64,000 nt of DNA from Carettochelys insculpta (taxonomy: Eukaryota; Chordata; Testudines; Carettochelyidae). Shown here in pieces: positions 12,199-23,053 of this stretch. The notes below the pieces were generated by a model. The model ran no database searches, was not told the origin of the DNA, and saw only the letters and a program-made list of their open reading frames with translations. The stretch covers positions 37,599,501 through 37,663,500 of the forward strand of contig NC_134145.1 of NCBI RefSeq assembly GCF_033958435.1. The letters run 5' to 3'. The position numbers and the translations under genes were made by a program. Numbering within the stretch: the first letter of the stretch is position 1; each line of letters starts with the position of its first letter.

Positions 12199-12640
12199 GT
12201 ACAGAAACAATTTCAAAACCTTTTAAAAAATGTTTGAAAACAGGATTTTGGATCCCTCCACCTATAAATGTTCCTTTTATCTAGATGCCAAATTTAAGAA
12301 CTGAAGAGGAGAGGGAAAATAACTAACCCACAACAAAAAAAATCACTAATGTTTAGACAGGGCTAGAAACAAACATGAGATAACTCATTGGAAAACAGGA
12401 TTCTCCTTTTCTCCTTGATCCCGTTTCTACCTGCATGTCCCTTGACAACTGTTAGTTCTGATGAAGTGCCAAGACACCTGCCTAATAATATTTCCTCAAT
12501 GTTTCTTTGTATTACTTTCCCAGCTGTTGGTATCCATCTCTTGTCTTACACTTAGACTGGGCTACGGGCCATCTTTTTATTCATATTTCTGCAGTGCCTA
12601 GTGCAATGGGTCCTGCACTATTTTTAGGGCTCATAGGTTC
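12199..12640. other. Unassigned intergenic DNA
   Basis: Nothing recognisable lies between the palindromic element and the Penelope-like copy. A possible diverged repeat precedes 12640 but I cannot name it. Confidence 0.3.
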
Positions 12641-13385
12641 ATTGCCCACAGACAACCTGCCAACCTGAAGCAAATCCTAACCAGCAACTATACATCGCAC
12701 CACAGTCACTCTAACTCAGGGACCCATCCATGCAACAAACCTCGTTGCCAGCTCTGCCCACATATCTACACCAGCAACACCATTACAGGACCTAACCAGA
12801 TCAGCCACACCATCGTGGGTTCATTCAGCTGCACATCTACCAATATAATTTATGCCATCATGTGCCAGCAATGCCCCTCTGCTATATACATTGGACAAAC
12901 TGGACAGTCTCTACGTCAAAGAATAAATGTGCACAAATCAGATATCAGAAATGGCAACATACAAAAACCCGTAGGAGAGCACTTCAATCTCCCAGCCCAC
13001 AAGGTAGCAGACTTAAAAGTAGCTATCCTACAGCAGAGAAATTTCAGGACCAGACTCCAAAGAGAAATTTCTGAGCTACAATTCATCTGCAAATTCGATG
13101 CCCTCAGCTCAGGCTTAAACAAAGACTGCGAATGGCTGGCTAAATACAGAAGCAGCTTCCCCTCCCTTGGTGTTCACACCTCCAGATCAACTGCTGGTAG
13201 TAAGCCTCACCCTTGCTGACTGAGCTACCTTGTTATCCCCACCCTTGCTCTGGCTTATTTATACCTGGCTCTGCAGATTTCCAAGACCAGCATCTGATGA
13301 AGTGAGTCTGTGCTCACGAAAGCTCATGCTCAAAACTTTTATGTTAGTCTATAAGGTGCCACAGGACCCTTCGTTGCTGTTACAG
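12641..13385 (+). mobile_element. Penelope-like element (PLE1), 5'-truncated 3' end
   Basis: This segment holds the C-terminal part of a Penelope-like polyprotein (linker and GIY-YIG endonuclease), then a 3' region with CATCTGATGAAG...CACGAAAGCTCATGCTC...TTAGTCTATAAGGTGCCACAGG. That tail is the repeated terminal sequence of this family and recurs at several sites in the window. The reverse transcriptase part is missing, so the copy is 5'-truncated. Confidence 0.85.
12644..13219 (+). pseudogene. Penelope-like GIY-YIG endonuclease C-terminus
   Basis: The continuous frame codes for a Cys-rich linker (PCNKPRCQLC, a CX2C-like pair) followed by a GIY-YIG nuclease domain. Visible core elements are IYAIMCQQC and AIYIGQTG (the two halves of the GIY-YIG signature), LRQRINVHKS (conserved Arg and His) and VGEHFN (catalytic Glu). 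In Penelope-like elements this domain cuts DNA for target-primed insertion. The frame stays open to a TGA at 13217-13219, and about 60 residues follow the nuclease core. It is not functional alone because the reverse transcriptase is absent. The first listed base is where similarity begins, not a start codon. Confidence 0.85.
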
Positions 13386-16050
13386 GTCCTACAGTAATAT
13401 TAATAATAAATAACTGAGACAGCCAAACTGAAGCATATAATTGTCCCAAGAGTCAATTGTGCTGTTCTGGGCATTTATTTATGGGGAAATTCCATATCTG
13501 GGGGGTTGAGAGTAAGGAAACCCTTCTGGCTCACATTTATCTTAGAATTTTTAAATGGGTGTTTGAAACTCTCTTGGGGTTGGAAGTGTTAGACTAAGTC
13601 CTGTTGAGGTGGATTAGTGGTCAGAGGACAGAAGAGATGGTAACAAGTGTTTTAGAAATGCAATTCACCACATGACTCTGCTACTTATCACAAGGATTTC
13701 CAATTCATAAATGCATATGTTTGTGGCATGTGTATGCGAGAAACTAGCACCTGACTATTTTATTTCTTTGTTCCGATTAATCTAACTCTTGATATTTGAC
13801 ACCCTTGACCATTATGAGACGAGCAGAGCACAAAACATTCCAGATTTGAACTTTGAACTTTCCATGAGCAATCACCTAAAGTCAGCATTTCTTGTTAGAT
13901 ATCAACTGTTGAAATTGCTTTTTAATCTTCAATCTTACTATTCACATGAATGCCCATTCATTTTGGGATACATGAAAATCCAAAAGCTGAGCTTTCAATT
14001 TTCCCTCAAATGCCACGAAAAGGTGGTTATAAAATATGTATTTCTTTAGACCTGGCTCAAAAGAGTCCTTTGACTTTGGTTGGCTTTTATAGCTCTTAAT
14101 ATGCAGTGTTTTAAACAAGCCACGAATTCTGATTAGTACATTTTGTATAGGGAAAATTGTTTCTTAAAGGAGCCCAGACAATTCAGTGCTGATCAGAATA
14201 CGTCTGAAGTTAATTTCTAAAAGTTTGGATAGGAGGTTTCAATGCAGCATTTTCCATTGTTTTATCTTAAGTGCCTCAGCTGTTTTCCATCAGTAGCAAC
14301 GTGTGTTGAATAGGAAAGCAATGAAGTTTTAATTATAGGACAATCCAACAGCTACAACTGCATGTTCTGCTGCTGCATGTTCTCCAGCAGGATGTAACCA
14401 ATTCACCCTCTTTTTGAATGATGTTTCAGTTTGTGATCTTCCAAACAGATCTTTAAATATCTATTTTATAAAGAAAGCTAAATTCCTGTAATTAGGAGGA
14501 TTTTCTGTTTTTTCCAAATTAACCCTAAAATGAAAAAGTGGGAGGTGAAGGTAAAGCAGCTTTGAACATGAACCCCTAGGGAGGGAACAGAAGGTTGTTA
14601 ATTTGATTTTTTTTTTAAGAAAAGAAGAACACAGTCATTAAACAAGAACAACAATTAAATGTAAAGTGTCAGAACTGAATTGAAAATGGTGCTTCTTTAA
14701 CACTGAATCCCCCAGTAATTAGCTTGGATGGGGAGGACTGACATTTACTGTTTTGGAATTCAAGCCCATGAAGTTCATATTCAACATTTGCATCATTCCT
14801 TCTGGACAGTGCAGCACCATGGCCAGGGTACTCCTGCTCAATCCACACAATGTTACCCTTCTGTTATGCTGGTTCATGCTGTGGACATGGCCACAAATGC
14901 CTGACATTTGCCATCTCTGCACAAAACACCACTGGCTTTTGCTTTGCACTGGCCATGGCTGAACATTTGCCTTTGTAGCAAAAGAATTGCAGACCACGTA
15001 GCAACATGTGGAACAGGTTGCAAAACTGGAATTTGTGTGCTCTTTTTTTGAGGTATTTTATTGTTTTTAACAGTTGTTTGGTTGTATGGCCAGTGATAAG
15101 GGTGCACAGCCATGATTGCTGATTATGGAACAGCCCCGTGTAAGCCATCAAACCAAGATGTAATTTAGAGCAGACCTGAGCCTGCTCTAAGGCACATCAG
15201 GGGACAAACAGACTTCCACAAGCCCAGGTAGCAGTGACTTACCCCACCCCACTCCACACACATGTACACCAGCTGCACACGCCCATCTTTCTTGTACATC
15301 TGATGATCCAATTCAGTACATCTTGTCCTGGGTCCATTTTTCTCTATCAAGAGAATCCCCCTCCAATTTAACCTTTTTGGAAAGACAGGATAGCTGAGAC
15401 TCTGCCACCGGTTCACAACCTTTCAGGGGTCCCACCCCTTTGTATGAGAACCCATGCTCATTACAACTCATGCACAATTCCTCTGTGAGAATGAGTGTAC
15501 TGAAACATGGTGGTGGTTTGATAGGTAATGGTGTAGTCATTATATACAAAAATTCACACTTCTGAAGATCCTAAGATCTCTGCACAAGTTCTTAGCTCTC
15601 TGAAAATATAAATTACAGCAGAATGCATAAAATTTTATGATACAAATAACTAGTGTTTTTAAAACCTGATTATTTATCTAACATTCTCCAAAAAACCCTC
15701 TTTTCTCCTCTAAAACTGGATACATTTGCATTCTTGACAGAGAAGAATATTTTTGGGAAAATAGATTTTATCCCTGACCAAAATGTGTGACTATTTTTTG
15801 CTTGTTCAAAAGACTGAATGTTCAGTGAGTTAATCTCTAAATATGTGTTTGGGATGTGTGTGTCAGAATGAGAAAGCAGGGAAGTGTATTTGGGGAAATG
15901 TTAAAAGTTCAAACCATTAAGAGTATTTGTATAGTGCCAAAATGCTTAATAAAAACTAATAATTTCTCTTTCATGAAGCACCTGTCTCTAAATTACTGGC
16001 AAACTACATAATTCCATCTCTGGATTTGGGCATGATGGAAAGACACACTC
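13386..16050. other. Unassigned intergenic DNA
   Basis: About 2.7 kb without a recognisable gene or repeat. The stretch at 14719-15151 has overlapping minus-strand frames of 79-95 codons, but no domain, start context or splice signals that I would defend. Confidence 0.35.
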
Positions 16051-16053
16051 TTA

Positions 16054-16434
16054 GGCTATGTCTACACAGGAAGCCTCTGTCGACAGAAGTCACTTTCGGA
16101 AGGGATTTTCCAGCAAAACTTCTGTCAACAGATTGCATCTATGCATAAGAAGAGGTCAAAAAAGCAATCTGCTCTGTTGACAGCGAGCAGCCAGACTGCC
16201 GAGCCCTCTCTCGACGGAAAGGCTCACTGGAAGCTCTGAAAATAGGGCTGCCCAGTGAACTGGAAGCCCTGTCTGTCGACAAAAGGGCCCCAGAGCATCT
16301 ACTTGGCTGTTAGGCCAACAGAACACTGTTGAGAAAAGCGTTATCCCCGAACAGGGAGAGGTATAACGCTGCCAGCAGATGCGCCGGGTTTTGTTGACAA
16401 ACTGTCAACAAAACGCATTTGGCCTGTAGACAGT
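16054..16434. mobile_element. Non-autonomous DNA transposon, GTCGACAGA-rich family
   Basis: It begins GGCTATGTCTACACAGGAAG, preceded by TTA, and contains the family motifs CTCTGTCGACAGAAG, CTGTTGACAGCGAGCAGCC and TGTCAACAAAACG. The right end (about CCTGTAGACAGTCC) is diverged, so the boundary is approximate and no target duplication can be confirmed. It is the best-preserved reference for the same family at 3245, 26101 and 53867. Confidence 0.65.
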
Positions 16435-17612
16435 CCATGAGTTTTATTTTTAATTGCTTTTCTGAGCAAATGTACAAGGGAAAATTTTACATGCCAACAT
16501 TGGGAACTATCCAGTATAGAGGAGACAGATGTCTATGGCTGCTTTTGCAAATGAGATATTCATTTGGCTATCAAACTCATGTAACTGTTTTTATCTATCA
16601 TTCTTCACGTTACAGGAACTATTTCAAAGCTTTGCTATCCACTGAAATTCTGAGCTGTATATTTGTAAAACAACTACTTGCAAAACACTGTCTGATGCAG
16701 ACCTTAGTAATATTTCTCCCATACACATGATCGTGGGTTTTAATTTAGTTGCTCATTTAAAGCTCAATCATATAGTGCTTCGTATTCCCAAATTAGCTCT
16801 TATTGAATGTAAGTGGCATGATTGCTACTGAAACCCATGACGGAGTGGGAAAGGGGTGGAGAGCCAATTTTCTAAGTGAAATTACTGGCTTGAAAGCAGC
16901 CTGCAGTGCTTCTGCTGTGGCCAACTTTTCACTTTCTTATCTTGCTACAGATGGTAAACTGGAGAGCATTCGCCTTTAGATATAGTTTTTTCTTAATACG
17001 GGATGAAAGTTAAATACAGCGCAGTTATAACATGAAGGCATCTGAATATTGCCCACCATACCCATACTGGGAAAAACAATTTTGCAGCTGTTGCAGAGAT
17101 CTTTTTGGCATTCACTGGTGGAGCAGAGTGCTGAGGACGGACAGCATATCAACAGTGGTATTGTAGTTTGAAGAAGACTGTTGTCACTGTGTTAAATCCT
17201 GAAAGCAGATGTTAGAGCCAGAAAAACTATGAACTCGAAGGTAAATATGGATGGAACTGGGTGGTAACAAATAAACAGTAATTAGTTATGAACTTTAGTG
17301 GTAGCATTTTAGTTTTACACATTAATTGCAGGGGTAGACACTGAAAACTTATTCAAATCTCAGGAGACTGTTGAGATGGCGTCTGAGACCTTATTTAATC
17401 CATAGCCCTTCAGATCTTACATATTCAGTCTCCAAGAAATTTGTTCATGTCCCAACTTGTTCCTGAAGTTTCTTTGCCAGCATGTAAAATACGGTTGAGT
17501 TGATCAGGGCCAAGAGTTAGGATGTGGGTATAGAGCATACAACACATGCAAAGCTACTGAGAAACCCCCTTCCTTTGCGTATACTTACATATCAGATCAC
17601 ATTGCTGTGCTC
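16435..17612. other. Unassigned intergenic DNA
   Basis: No gene or repeat is recognised. The 103-codon frame at 16419-16730 starts in the mobile element and lacks any known domain. Confidence 0.35.
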
Positions 17613-17615
17613 TAT

Positions 17616-17951
17616 GGGCTTGTCTAACCTACCTCACTACTTTGAAGGGAGGATGGTAACGAGGGTGGTCGGAGTTAATTAATGAGTGTTGCAGCGTATA
17701 TGCAGCGCTTCATTAAGCAAACTGCTTCTCTGTCCCCCGCAGCAACTTTGAAGAGTTAAACTTCAGAGGAGTAAAGGGACTTCGAAGTACCAGCAGGTGA
17801 GCCGCAGCTAGACACGAACTGGCACTTCGAAGTTTAACACTTCGAAGTTGCTGCGGATGGGAATTTCCTTAATGAAGCACTTCATTAATAAACCCCCAAC
17901 ACTCTACTTACCACCCTCCCTTCGAAGTAGGGAGCTAGTATAGACACAGCC
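17616..17951. mobile_element. Palindromic MITE, 336 bp
   Basis: The left end GGGCTTGTCTAACCTACCTC mirrors the right end (read backwards GGCTGTGTCTATACTAGCTC). TAT flanks both sides (17613-17615 and 17952-17954). The inner blocks ACTTCGAAGTACC, GCACTTCGAAGTTTAAC and CGCTTCATTAA occur in both orientations. It is related to the 301-bp copy at 9877-10177. Confidence 0.75.
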
Positions 17952-17954
17952 TAT

Positions 17955-19239
17955 ATAACGCATCGCATCTGGGGACTGACTTGATTAATTCTCAGGAACC
18001 CATCCCTGCTCATCATGCTTTGTCCACATGATGTCCGTGCTTGACTTTACTCTACTTCATCTTCATGTTCCTGACTTCTCTTATCTGTTTTCATCTTGCT
18101 GTTAGCACATAGTTCTTTGGGTGTACTCCCTAATATCTTAGCTAACTCAGTCATTCTGTCCTTTAGCTTCCTAACCCATTTACTCATCTTAGCATAACCA
18201 GTCTGTTTTCACTGTCTGCTGGTCTGATTCCTGCCCTAATCCTGTCTTCCTGTTTGATCCAGGAAAACTATCAGATTTATATTAAATGCAACCATTGGAA
18301 TCAGATTCTCCTTCAGGAATTATGACAATATAAATGATCACAAAAATTAACTTCAGAAATATAGATGATAAAATGAAATGTCGCATTTTGTTACATACTT
18401 TTGTTGCAACTGTCTGAGTGATTTTAAATGCCAGGTTTCCAAAGAGTGTGCTAGCAGGCCATGTCTTTCAGGGGATGTGGCACACAGCTGCCCAGGGCTT
18501 TTAGCATTTGCTTTGCATTAAAAAGATCATTTAGTATCACTATAAACTTCTGGGAGGGCAGGGGCAGTTGGGTTCTCGGTATGACACTAATCCATTCTCC
18601 ATCTGTTTTCCTTTTCTTGGTAAGGGTGGTGTCAGTTGCTGCCTGTTTTTAGCCTCTGTCATGCTGGCTCAGATATTGTGCTTTCTGTTGGTATATCCTC
18701 TTAATAGGCCATAAAGGGAAGCTGCCTCCTTGTCTTGGAGCTGTTCAGGCCATCTTTGCTTTCCCTTACCATGATTGTTAGCGTGTCAGTGATAAGCACT
18801 TATTTATTACTTTGGGCTTTTTTACTGACTGCAGTAGTTCCTTTGCTCATTATACAACAATGCTGCTGCTGCGTGGTACCAAATCCAGAGAATCATCGCA
18901 GGATGTTTTTAGTGCTCTTGTCCAGACAGACAGATGTAGGGTCTCTTTTGTGGGGTTTGGGACTACTGATGTTAGTCTGGGAAAGGCACGAGCAGTTTGG
19001 AGGATCAGTCCTTTCTACCAGACTGTTGCTGTAACTACCACTAGATATTCTTGGGATGGTTACACAGTCCAACCTTTGTATTTTGCTTAATGCTTCTCCT
19101 CCAGTTCCCCATATACACGATTCACCCTTCTGCTGACAGAAGTCACCAACACTCACCTGTCTCCTTTTCTGAAACAAGAAGAAAGCGCTGTACGGGGGAT
19201 GGTTAAGCTTTTGTCACGCAGATTCAGAATTCCCCTCTA
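17955..19239. other. Unassigned intergenic DNA
   Basis: No supported gene. Two overlapping plus-strand frames near 18735-19090 (92-99 codons) look like chance frames, because neither shows a domain and both disagree on phase. Confidence 0.3.
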
Positions 19240-19680
19240 GAAAAAGAATCCTGGAAGGACTAGGGCTGAAAGGGCCATCAAGAGGTCATGACGTCCAACC
19301 CTCCATACTGAGGTAGGGTCAGGTAAACTTAGACTATCCCTCACCAGTTTTAAAAACCCATTTTTAAAAACTTCCAGTGATGGGGAATCCACAACATTCC
19401 TTGGTAGCCTAATCAGGAGCTTAACTACCTTTGTCATTAGAAAGTTTATCCTAATACCAATTTATATCTTCCTTCCTTACATCCTCCTGTTGTATCTTCA
19501 GTGAACAGGGAGACCAATGGATCACTATCTTTTTTATAACAGCATTTAAGATGTTGGAAGACTATTACCAAATCCCTCCTCAGTCTTCTTTTCTCAAGAC
19601 AGCACATGGGCAATTGTTATAACCTTTCTTTACAGACCAGGTTCCATACACTTTTTACCATTTTTATTGCCCTCCTCTAA
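19240..19680 (-). repeat. CR1 LINE 3' end, older subfamily
   Basis: Antisense CR1 3' sequence is recognised from CTGGAAGGACTAGGGCTGAA, GATGGGGAATCCACAAC and the TTCCTTGGTAGCCTAATC block. The copy is heavily mutated and 5'-truncated. It directly abuts another CR1-related segment at 19684. Confidence 0.65.
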
Positions 19681-19683
19681 GAA

Positions 19684-20545
19684 CATATGAAGACAAGAGC
19701 TGCCACACTGGGTCAGACCAATGGTCCATCTAGCCCAGTATGCCATCTCCAGCCTTGGCCAGAACCAGAGCTGCAGAAGAAAAGAAGAAAGCAGGGTGAT
19801 TTTGGAGAGATTAAGCTCTATCTTTCCCTACCAGCTTCTGCCAGTCACAGGTTTAGAGGTGCATCTCACATGGGGCTTCCTCCCTGGTCCTTCTGGTCAA
19901 GAGGCATTGGCAGATTTATTCTCCCATTAAATGATAAGTTATATTTTGGCCATAACAACATTGAATGGCAACGCGTTTCACAACTTAATTGTGCTTAGTG
20001 CGTTAAAATATTTCCTCTTCTTTGTATTTAACCTGTTACCCATTAATTTCATTGTGTGAAAGAATAAATATCACTTCTATTTTTCAACATATTCATGATT
20101 TTATAGGCTCACTCATATCTTCCCGTAGTTGTCTCTTTCCTAAGCTGAACATTCTAGTCTTTTTCCTTTTCACTTGTTTTTCCAGATCATTCTAATGTCA
20201 ATCAGTAGATGGAGAGATACATTGTTTAGATTTCTCCATTGTGAAAACTGACCACTTATTCCTAGCCATCTAGTAATCCATGAGAGGACTTTTTTTTATC
20301 GTCTCAGGGCTATTTAATTCCTTTATATTTCAGAATAAATCTGCTGTGTAGACATACCCATAGATTATAGTTTTCTAGTTTGCCTATGACAATGTCATAT
20401 GGGTCTATGTTAAAAATCTTACCAAAATTAAGAGATACCATTTCTACTGGTCTTCTCCCATCACGTAAGTCAGTAAGACTGTCAAAGAGGGAAATAAGTT
20501 TGGAATGATTTGTTCTTGACAAATTCAAGCTGGCTAGACCTTATA
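19684..20545 (-). repeat. CR1-type LINE fragments, second subfamily
   Basis: The segment opens with AAGAACATATGAAGACAAGAG and CTGGGTCAGACCAATGGTCC, then carries the antisense CR1 3' region (ATTAATTTCATTGTGTGAAAG, ATTCATGATTTTATAGG). From about 20160 it jumps to a more upstream antisense part (AATCCATGAGAGGAC, then a minus-strand frame around 20310-20528 with residues NLGK and NIDPYD). The jump indicates internal deletion or two fused fragments. It is non-functional. Confidence 0.6.
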
Positions 20546-20939
20546 ACCCTATTTGTGCTAGGTGCTAACAATTTGATTGTTTAAGGGCATAGTTGTGTTG
20601 AAAGTTCAGCTCAGACTTTTAGGCTTGTTTGAGTTTTCTGCTTAGAAATACTTTGGGAAAATGAGCAGAGAAAGGACCAGGAGGAAACTATCTACGTAAT
20701 TAGGAAAAATAGGGGGATGGGAGAATGGAGAAAAAAGGGCAGAATGAAAACCAGAGAAGCTGTGATTATTGTATGCTTATTTTGTATTTCATGTGTCAGG
20801 CACCCATCTGTGCCAGCTGAGAGGTGTTCTTCTATTACTAATGCATCACAGACTTCCATGTAGCTAAGAAACATGCTTGTTTCTTAATTGAACTGACTGT
20901 GGAAGGAGAAAATGGGTTTATAAATGCCAAGAAAGAAGA

Positions 20940-21012
20940 TAAGAGAAAGTGGTTGGGGTGGTATCTTTTATTGGACCAATTTTTGTGGTGAAAGACACAC
21001 AATTTAAAGCTT
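20940..21012 (-). repeat. Penelope-like terminal fragment, inverted
   Basis: GGTATCTTTTATTGGACCAATTTTTGTGGTGAAAG is the reverse of the sauropsid Penelope-like tail seen forward at 40068-40222. It is inserted between two antisense CR1 segments. Confidence 0.45.
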
Positions 21013-21683
21013 ATAAAGATCTGAAGATGTAAATAACACGTCTTTATTCATTTTCTCCACATTGTTCCTGATTTTATAGGAAACTGTCACATTTATCTTG
21101 TAGTTGTGTCTCCTGTAAACTGAATGCTCCTGGTCTTTTTAATCTCTCATCCTAAAGATGATCTGAGCCCTTAATCAATTTTGTGCCCTTTTCTGTAACT
21201 TTTCCATTTCTAATATATGTTTTAAGATGGGGTGACCAGAACTGCACACATGATTCAATATGAAGGTTCACTATGGATTTATGTAGTGACATTGTGAGGT
21301 TTTCTGTCTTATGTTCTATGCTTTTCTTAATGATTTCTGATATTCTGTTAGCCTTTTTGAATGCCATAGTGCTTTGAGCAGATGTTTTCTGAGAGAACTA
21401 GCCTAAGTGACTCCAAGAACTCTTTTTTTTACTGATACCAACTAATTTAGACCCCATCATTTTATATGTTTAGTTGGGATTCCACTGGGATTTCCAATGT
21501 GCATTGCTTCACACTTACCAATGTTGAATTTCATCTGTTGTCTTGGTGCCTGATCGCCCAGTTTAGTGAGAGGTCTTTGTACCTGTTCAGCCAGACATTG
21601 ACTTAACATGCTTGATTTTGTATTATCTGCAAATTTTGCCACCTCACTCCCCCCTCCACGTTTTTTTTCCATATCGTTTACCT
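21013..21683 (-). repeat. CR1-type LINE, antisense fragment
   Basis: Antisense CR1 sequence is recognised from GATGGGGTGACCAGAACTGC, TTTAGACCCCATCATTTTAT, CAATGTGCATTGCTTCACAC and TTGTATTATCTGCAAATTTTGCC. It continues the second-subfamily copy of 19684-20545. It stops abruptly at about 21683, where a sense-strand CR1 begins, so the two meet tail to head. Confidence 0.7.
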
Positions 21684-21704
21684 GTAGACTATTACCCCGT
21701 GCTA

Positions 21705-21989
21705 ACGCTCCATGTAGGAAATAATGATACAGCCAAGAGCAACCTTGACAAGATCATGTTGGATTACGTAACCCTAGAAAGAAAGATCAAGGAATATGGA
21801 GCACAACTGGTGTTCTCATCCATCCTCCTGGTGGAAGGAAAGGGTCCAAGTAGAGATCGTCAAATCGCAGAGGTAAATACGTGGTTGCATAGATGGTGTC
21901 ACAGAGTTGCAGATAAAGATTTGGTTTCTTTGACTATGGGATTTTCTTTCGTGAGCAAGGATTGCTGGGAAGAGATGGGATCCACCTAA
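21705..21989 (+). pseudogene. CR1 ORF1 C-terminal esterase-like domain
   Basis: The frame reads LTLHVGNNDTAK, then LERKIKEYGAQLVFSSILLV, and ends CWEEMGST before a TAA at 21987-21989. HVGNND corresponds to the GxND block of the SGNH esterase-like domain found in ORF1 proteins of CR1 LINEs (consensus usually HVGTND). This protein binds nucleic acid and assists retrotransposition. The N-terminal half is missing because the copy begins at the CR1/CR1 junction near 21684. No internal stop is visible. Confidence 0.75.
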
Positions 21990-22143
21990 CGAAGAGAAGA
22001 AAGAGCATCTTTGCGGGCAGGCTTGCAAACCTAGTGAGGAGGGCTTTAAACTAGGTTCATCGGGGGATGGTGACACAAGCCCTGAGGTAAGTGGGAAAGG
22101 AGTAGGGAGCAATAAACTAGGTTTTCTGGGAGAAGAGGAGAAA

Positions 22144-22321
22144 GTGGGCCAATCGGCCCCTTCTCTAAGATGCTTGTACACAAATGCCAGAAGTCTGGGG
22201 AACAAACAGGAAGAATTAGAGGCCCTGGCACAGTCAAAGAAGTATGAAGTGGTTGAGATAACGGAGACTCAGTGGGACAATTTGCATAACTGGAGCATGG
22301 TTGTGGACGGTTATAAACTAC
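22144..22321 (+). pseudogene. CR1 ORF2 endonuclease N-terminus, interrupted
   Basis: The frame starts near ATG 22144 and contains LRCLYTNARSLGNKQEELEA and VEITETQWDN, the beginning of the apurinic-like endonuclease of CR1 ORF2. The Asn of YTNA and the Glu of ITET are active-site residues of that fold. Coding ends after VVDGYKLL, where the LTR begins. Only about 60 of roughly 900 or more residues remain. Confidence 0.8.
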
Positions 22322-22940
22322 TGTGACAGGGTGGGGCCAGGAGGGGAAAGGCATGAGTGAAAAACAGGGCTGACAATCAAAGTGGGAGCAGCTGAGGAGT
22401 AGACTGCCCTAAATCAATTAGGGCCAGTTGATCCCACTCAGGGCTACCTTTATAAGCCCTTCTCCATGCAGGGCAAAGGGGAGGAGAGTTTGGAAGGCAA
22501 GTGAGGTGAGGGAAGGAGACTGGGAGGAACACCAGAGACCACAAAAGAGGAGAGGAGCCTCAGCAACCCAGGGGGCTGAGCTACTCCAACCCAGGGGGCC
22601 TGAAGCCCAACCAGAGATTGTGGGGGAACTGGTCAGCTTGAGGAGCCAAACAAAGGAGCGGACTTGTTGCCATGGCTACGACTAGCAGAAGGAGGTAACA
22701 AGGGAATCGAATGGGGAAGTGGCCCAGGGAGAAGAGCGGTGGGGGCAAGGGCAATGGGAGTCAGCCCTCACTGGTAGCAGCCATCCAGGGTCCCTGGGCT
22801 GGAACCTGGAATGAGTGGGTGGGGACTGGGTTCCCCCTAAGGCCACCCCCTGCCTCAGCAAGGGTAACGGGGTTTGAATGGTGGGGCCAGTGGACTGATC
22901 AGAGGGTCTGGGGCCCAGGAACGAGACTGACCCTGCCACA
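22322..22940 (+). repeat. 5' LTR of a Ty3/gypsy element
   Basis: The 619-bp block begins TGTGACAGGGTGGGG and ends ACCCTGCCACA, so the ends are TG...CA with an 11-bp inverted repeat (one mismatch). TTTATAAGCCC at 22449-22459 is a suitable TATA box, and the downstream G-rich segment would be R/U5. Directly after it comes CA then TGGTGCCAGGGGTGGGAT, a primer-binding-site-like sequence starting TGG. I found no matching 3' LTR in the window. Confidence 0.75.
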
Positions 22941-22942
22941 CA

Positions 22943-22960
22943 TGGTGCCAGGGGTGGGAT
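22943..22960 (+). promoter_or_regulatory. Primer-binding-site-like sequence
   Basis: TGGTGCCAGGGGTGGGAT lies two bases after the LTR end, where reverse transcription of an LTR element is primed by a tRNA 3' end ending in CCA. The matching tRNA cannot be named with certainty. Confidence 0.5.
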
Positions 22961-23053
22961 GTATGCTGCTGTGAGATCCTGCAACAGACCCATCTAGAGC
23001 AGAACAAACAAGTAAACAAAACAGCACATTGTTGGTATAGTAAGACAGACACA

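Larger units (their letters stand above)
21684..22321 (+). mobile_element. CR1 LINE, ORF1 end and ORF2 start, split by an LTR element
   Basis: This sense CR1 piece covers the junction of the two CR1 genes: the end of ORF1, a spacer, and the start of ORF2. Both ends are cut: on the left it abuts an antisense CR1, and on the right it is interrupted at 22322 by a gypsy LTR. The rest of ORF2 is not found after the LTR element, so the 3' half of this CR1 is missing from the locus. Confidence 0.8.

Noticed and set aside
18735..19090. Membrane protein gene suggested by a hydrophobic frame (SLTMIVSVSVISTYLLLWAF)
   Set aside because: Hydrophobic stretches arise easily from T-rich DNA. There is no start context, splice site or supporting second frame feature.
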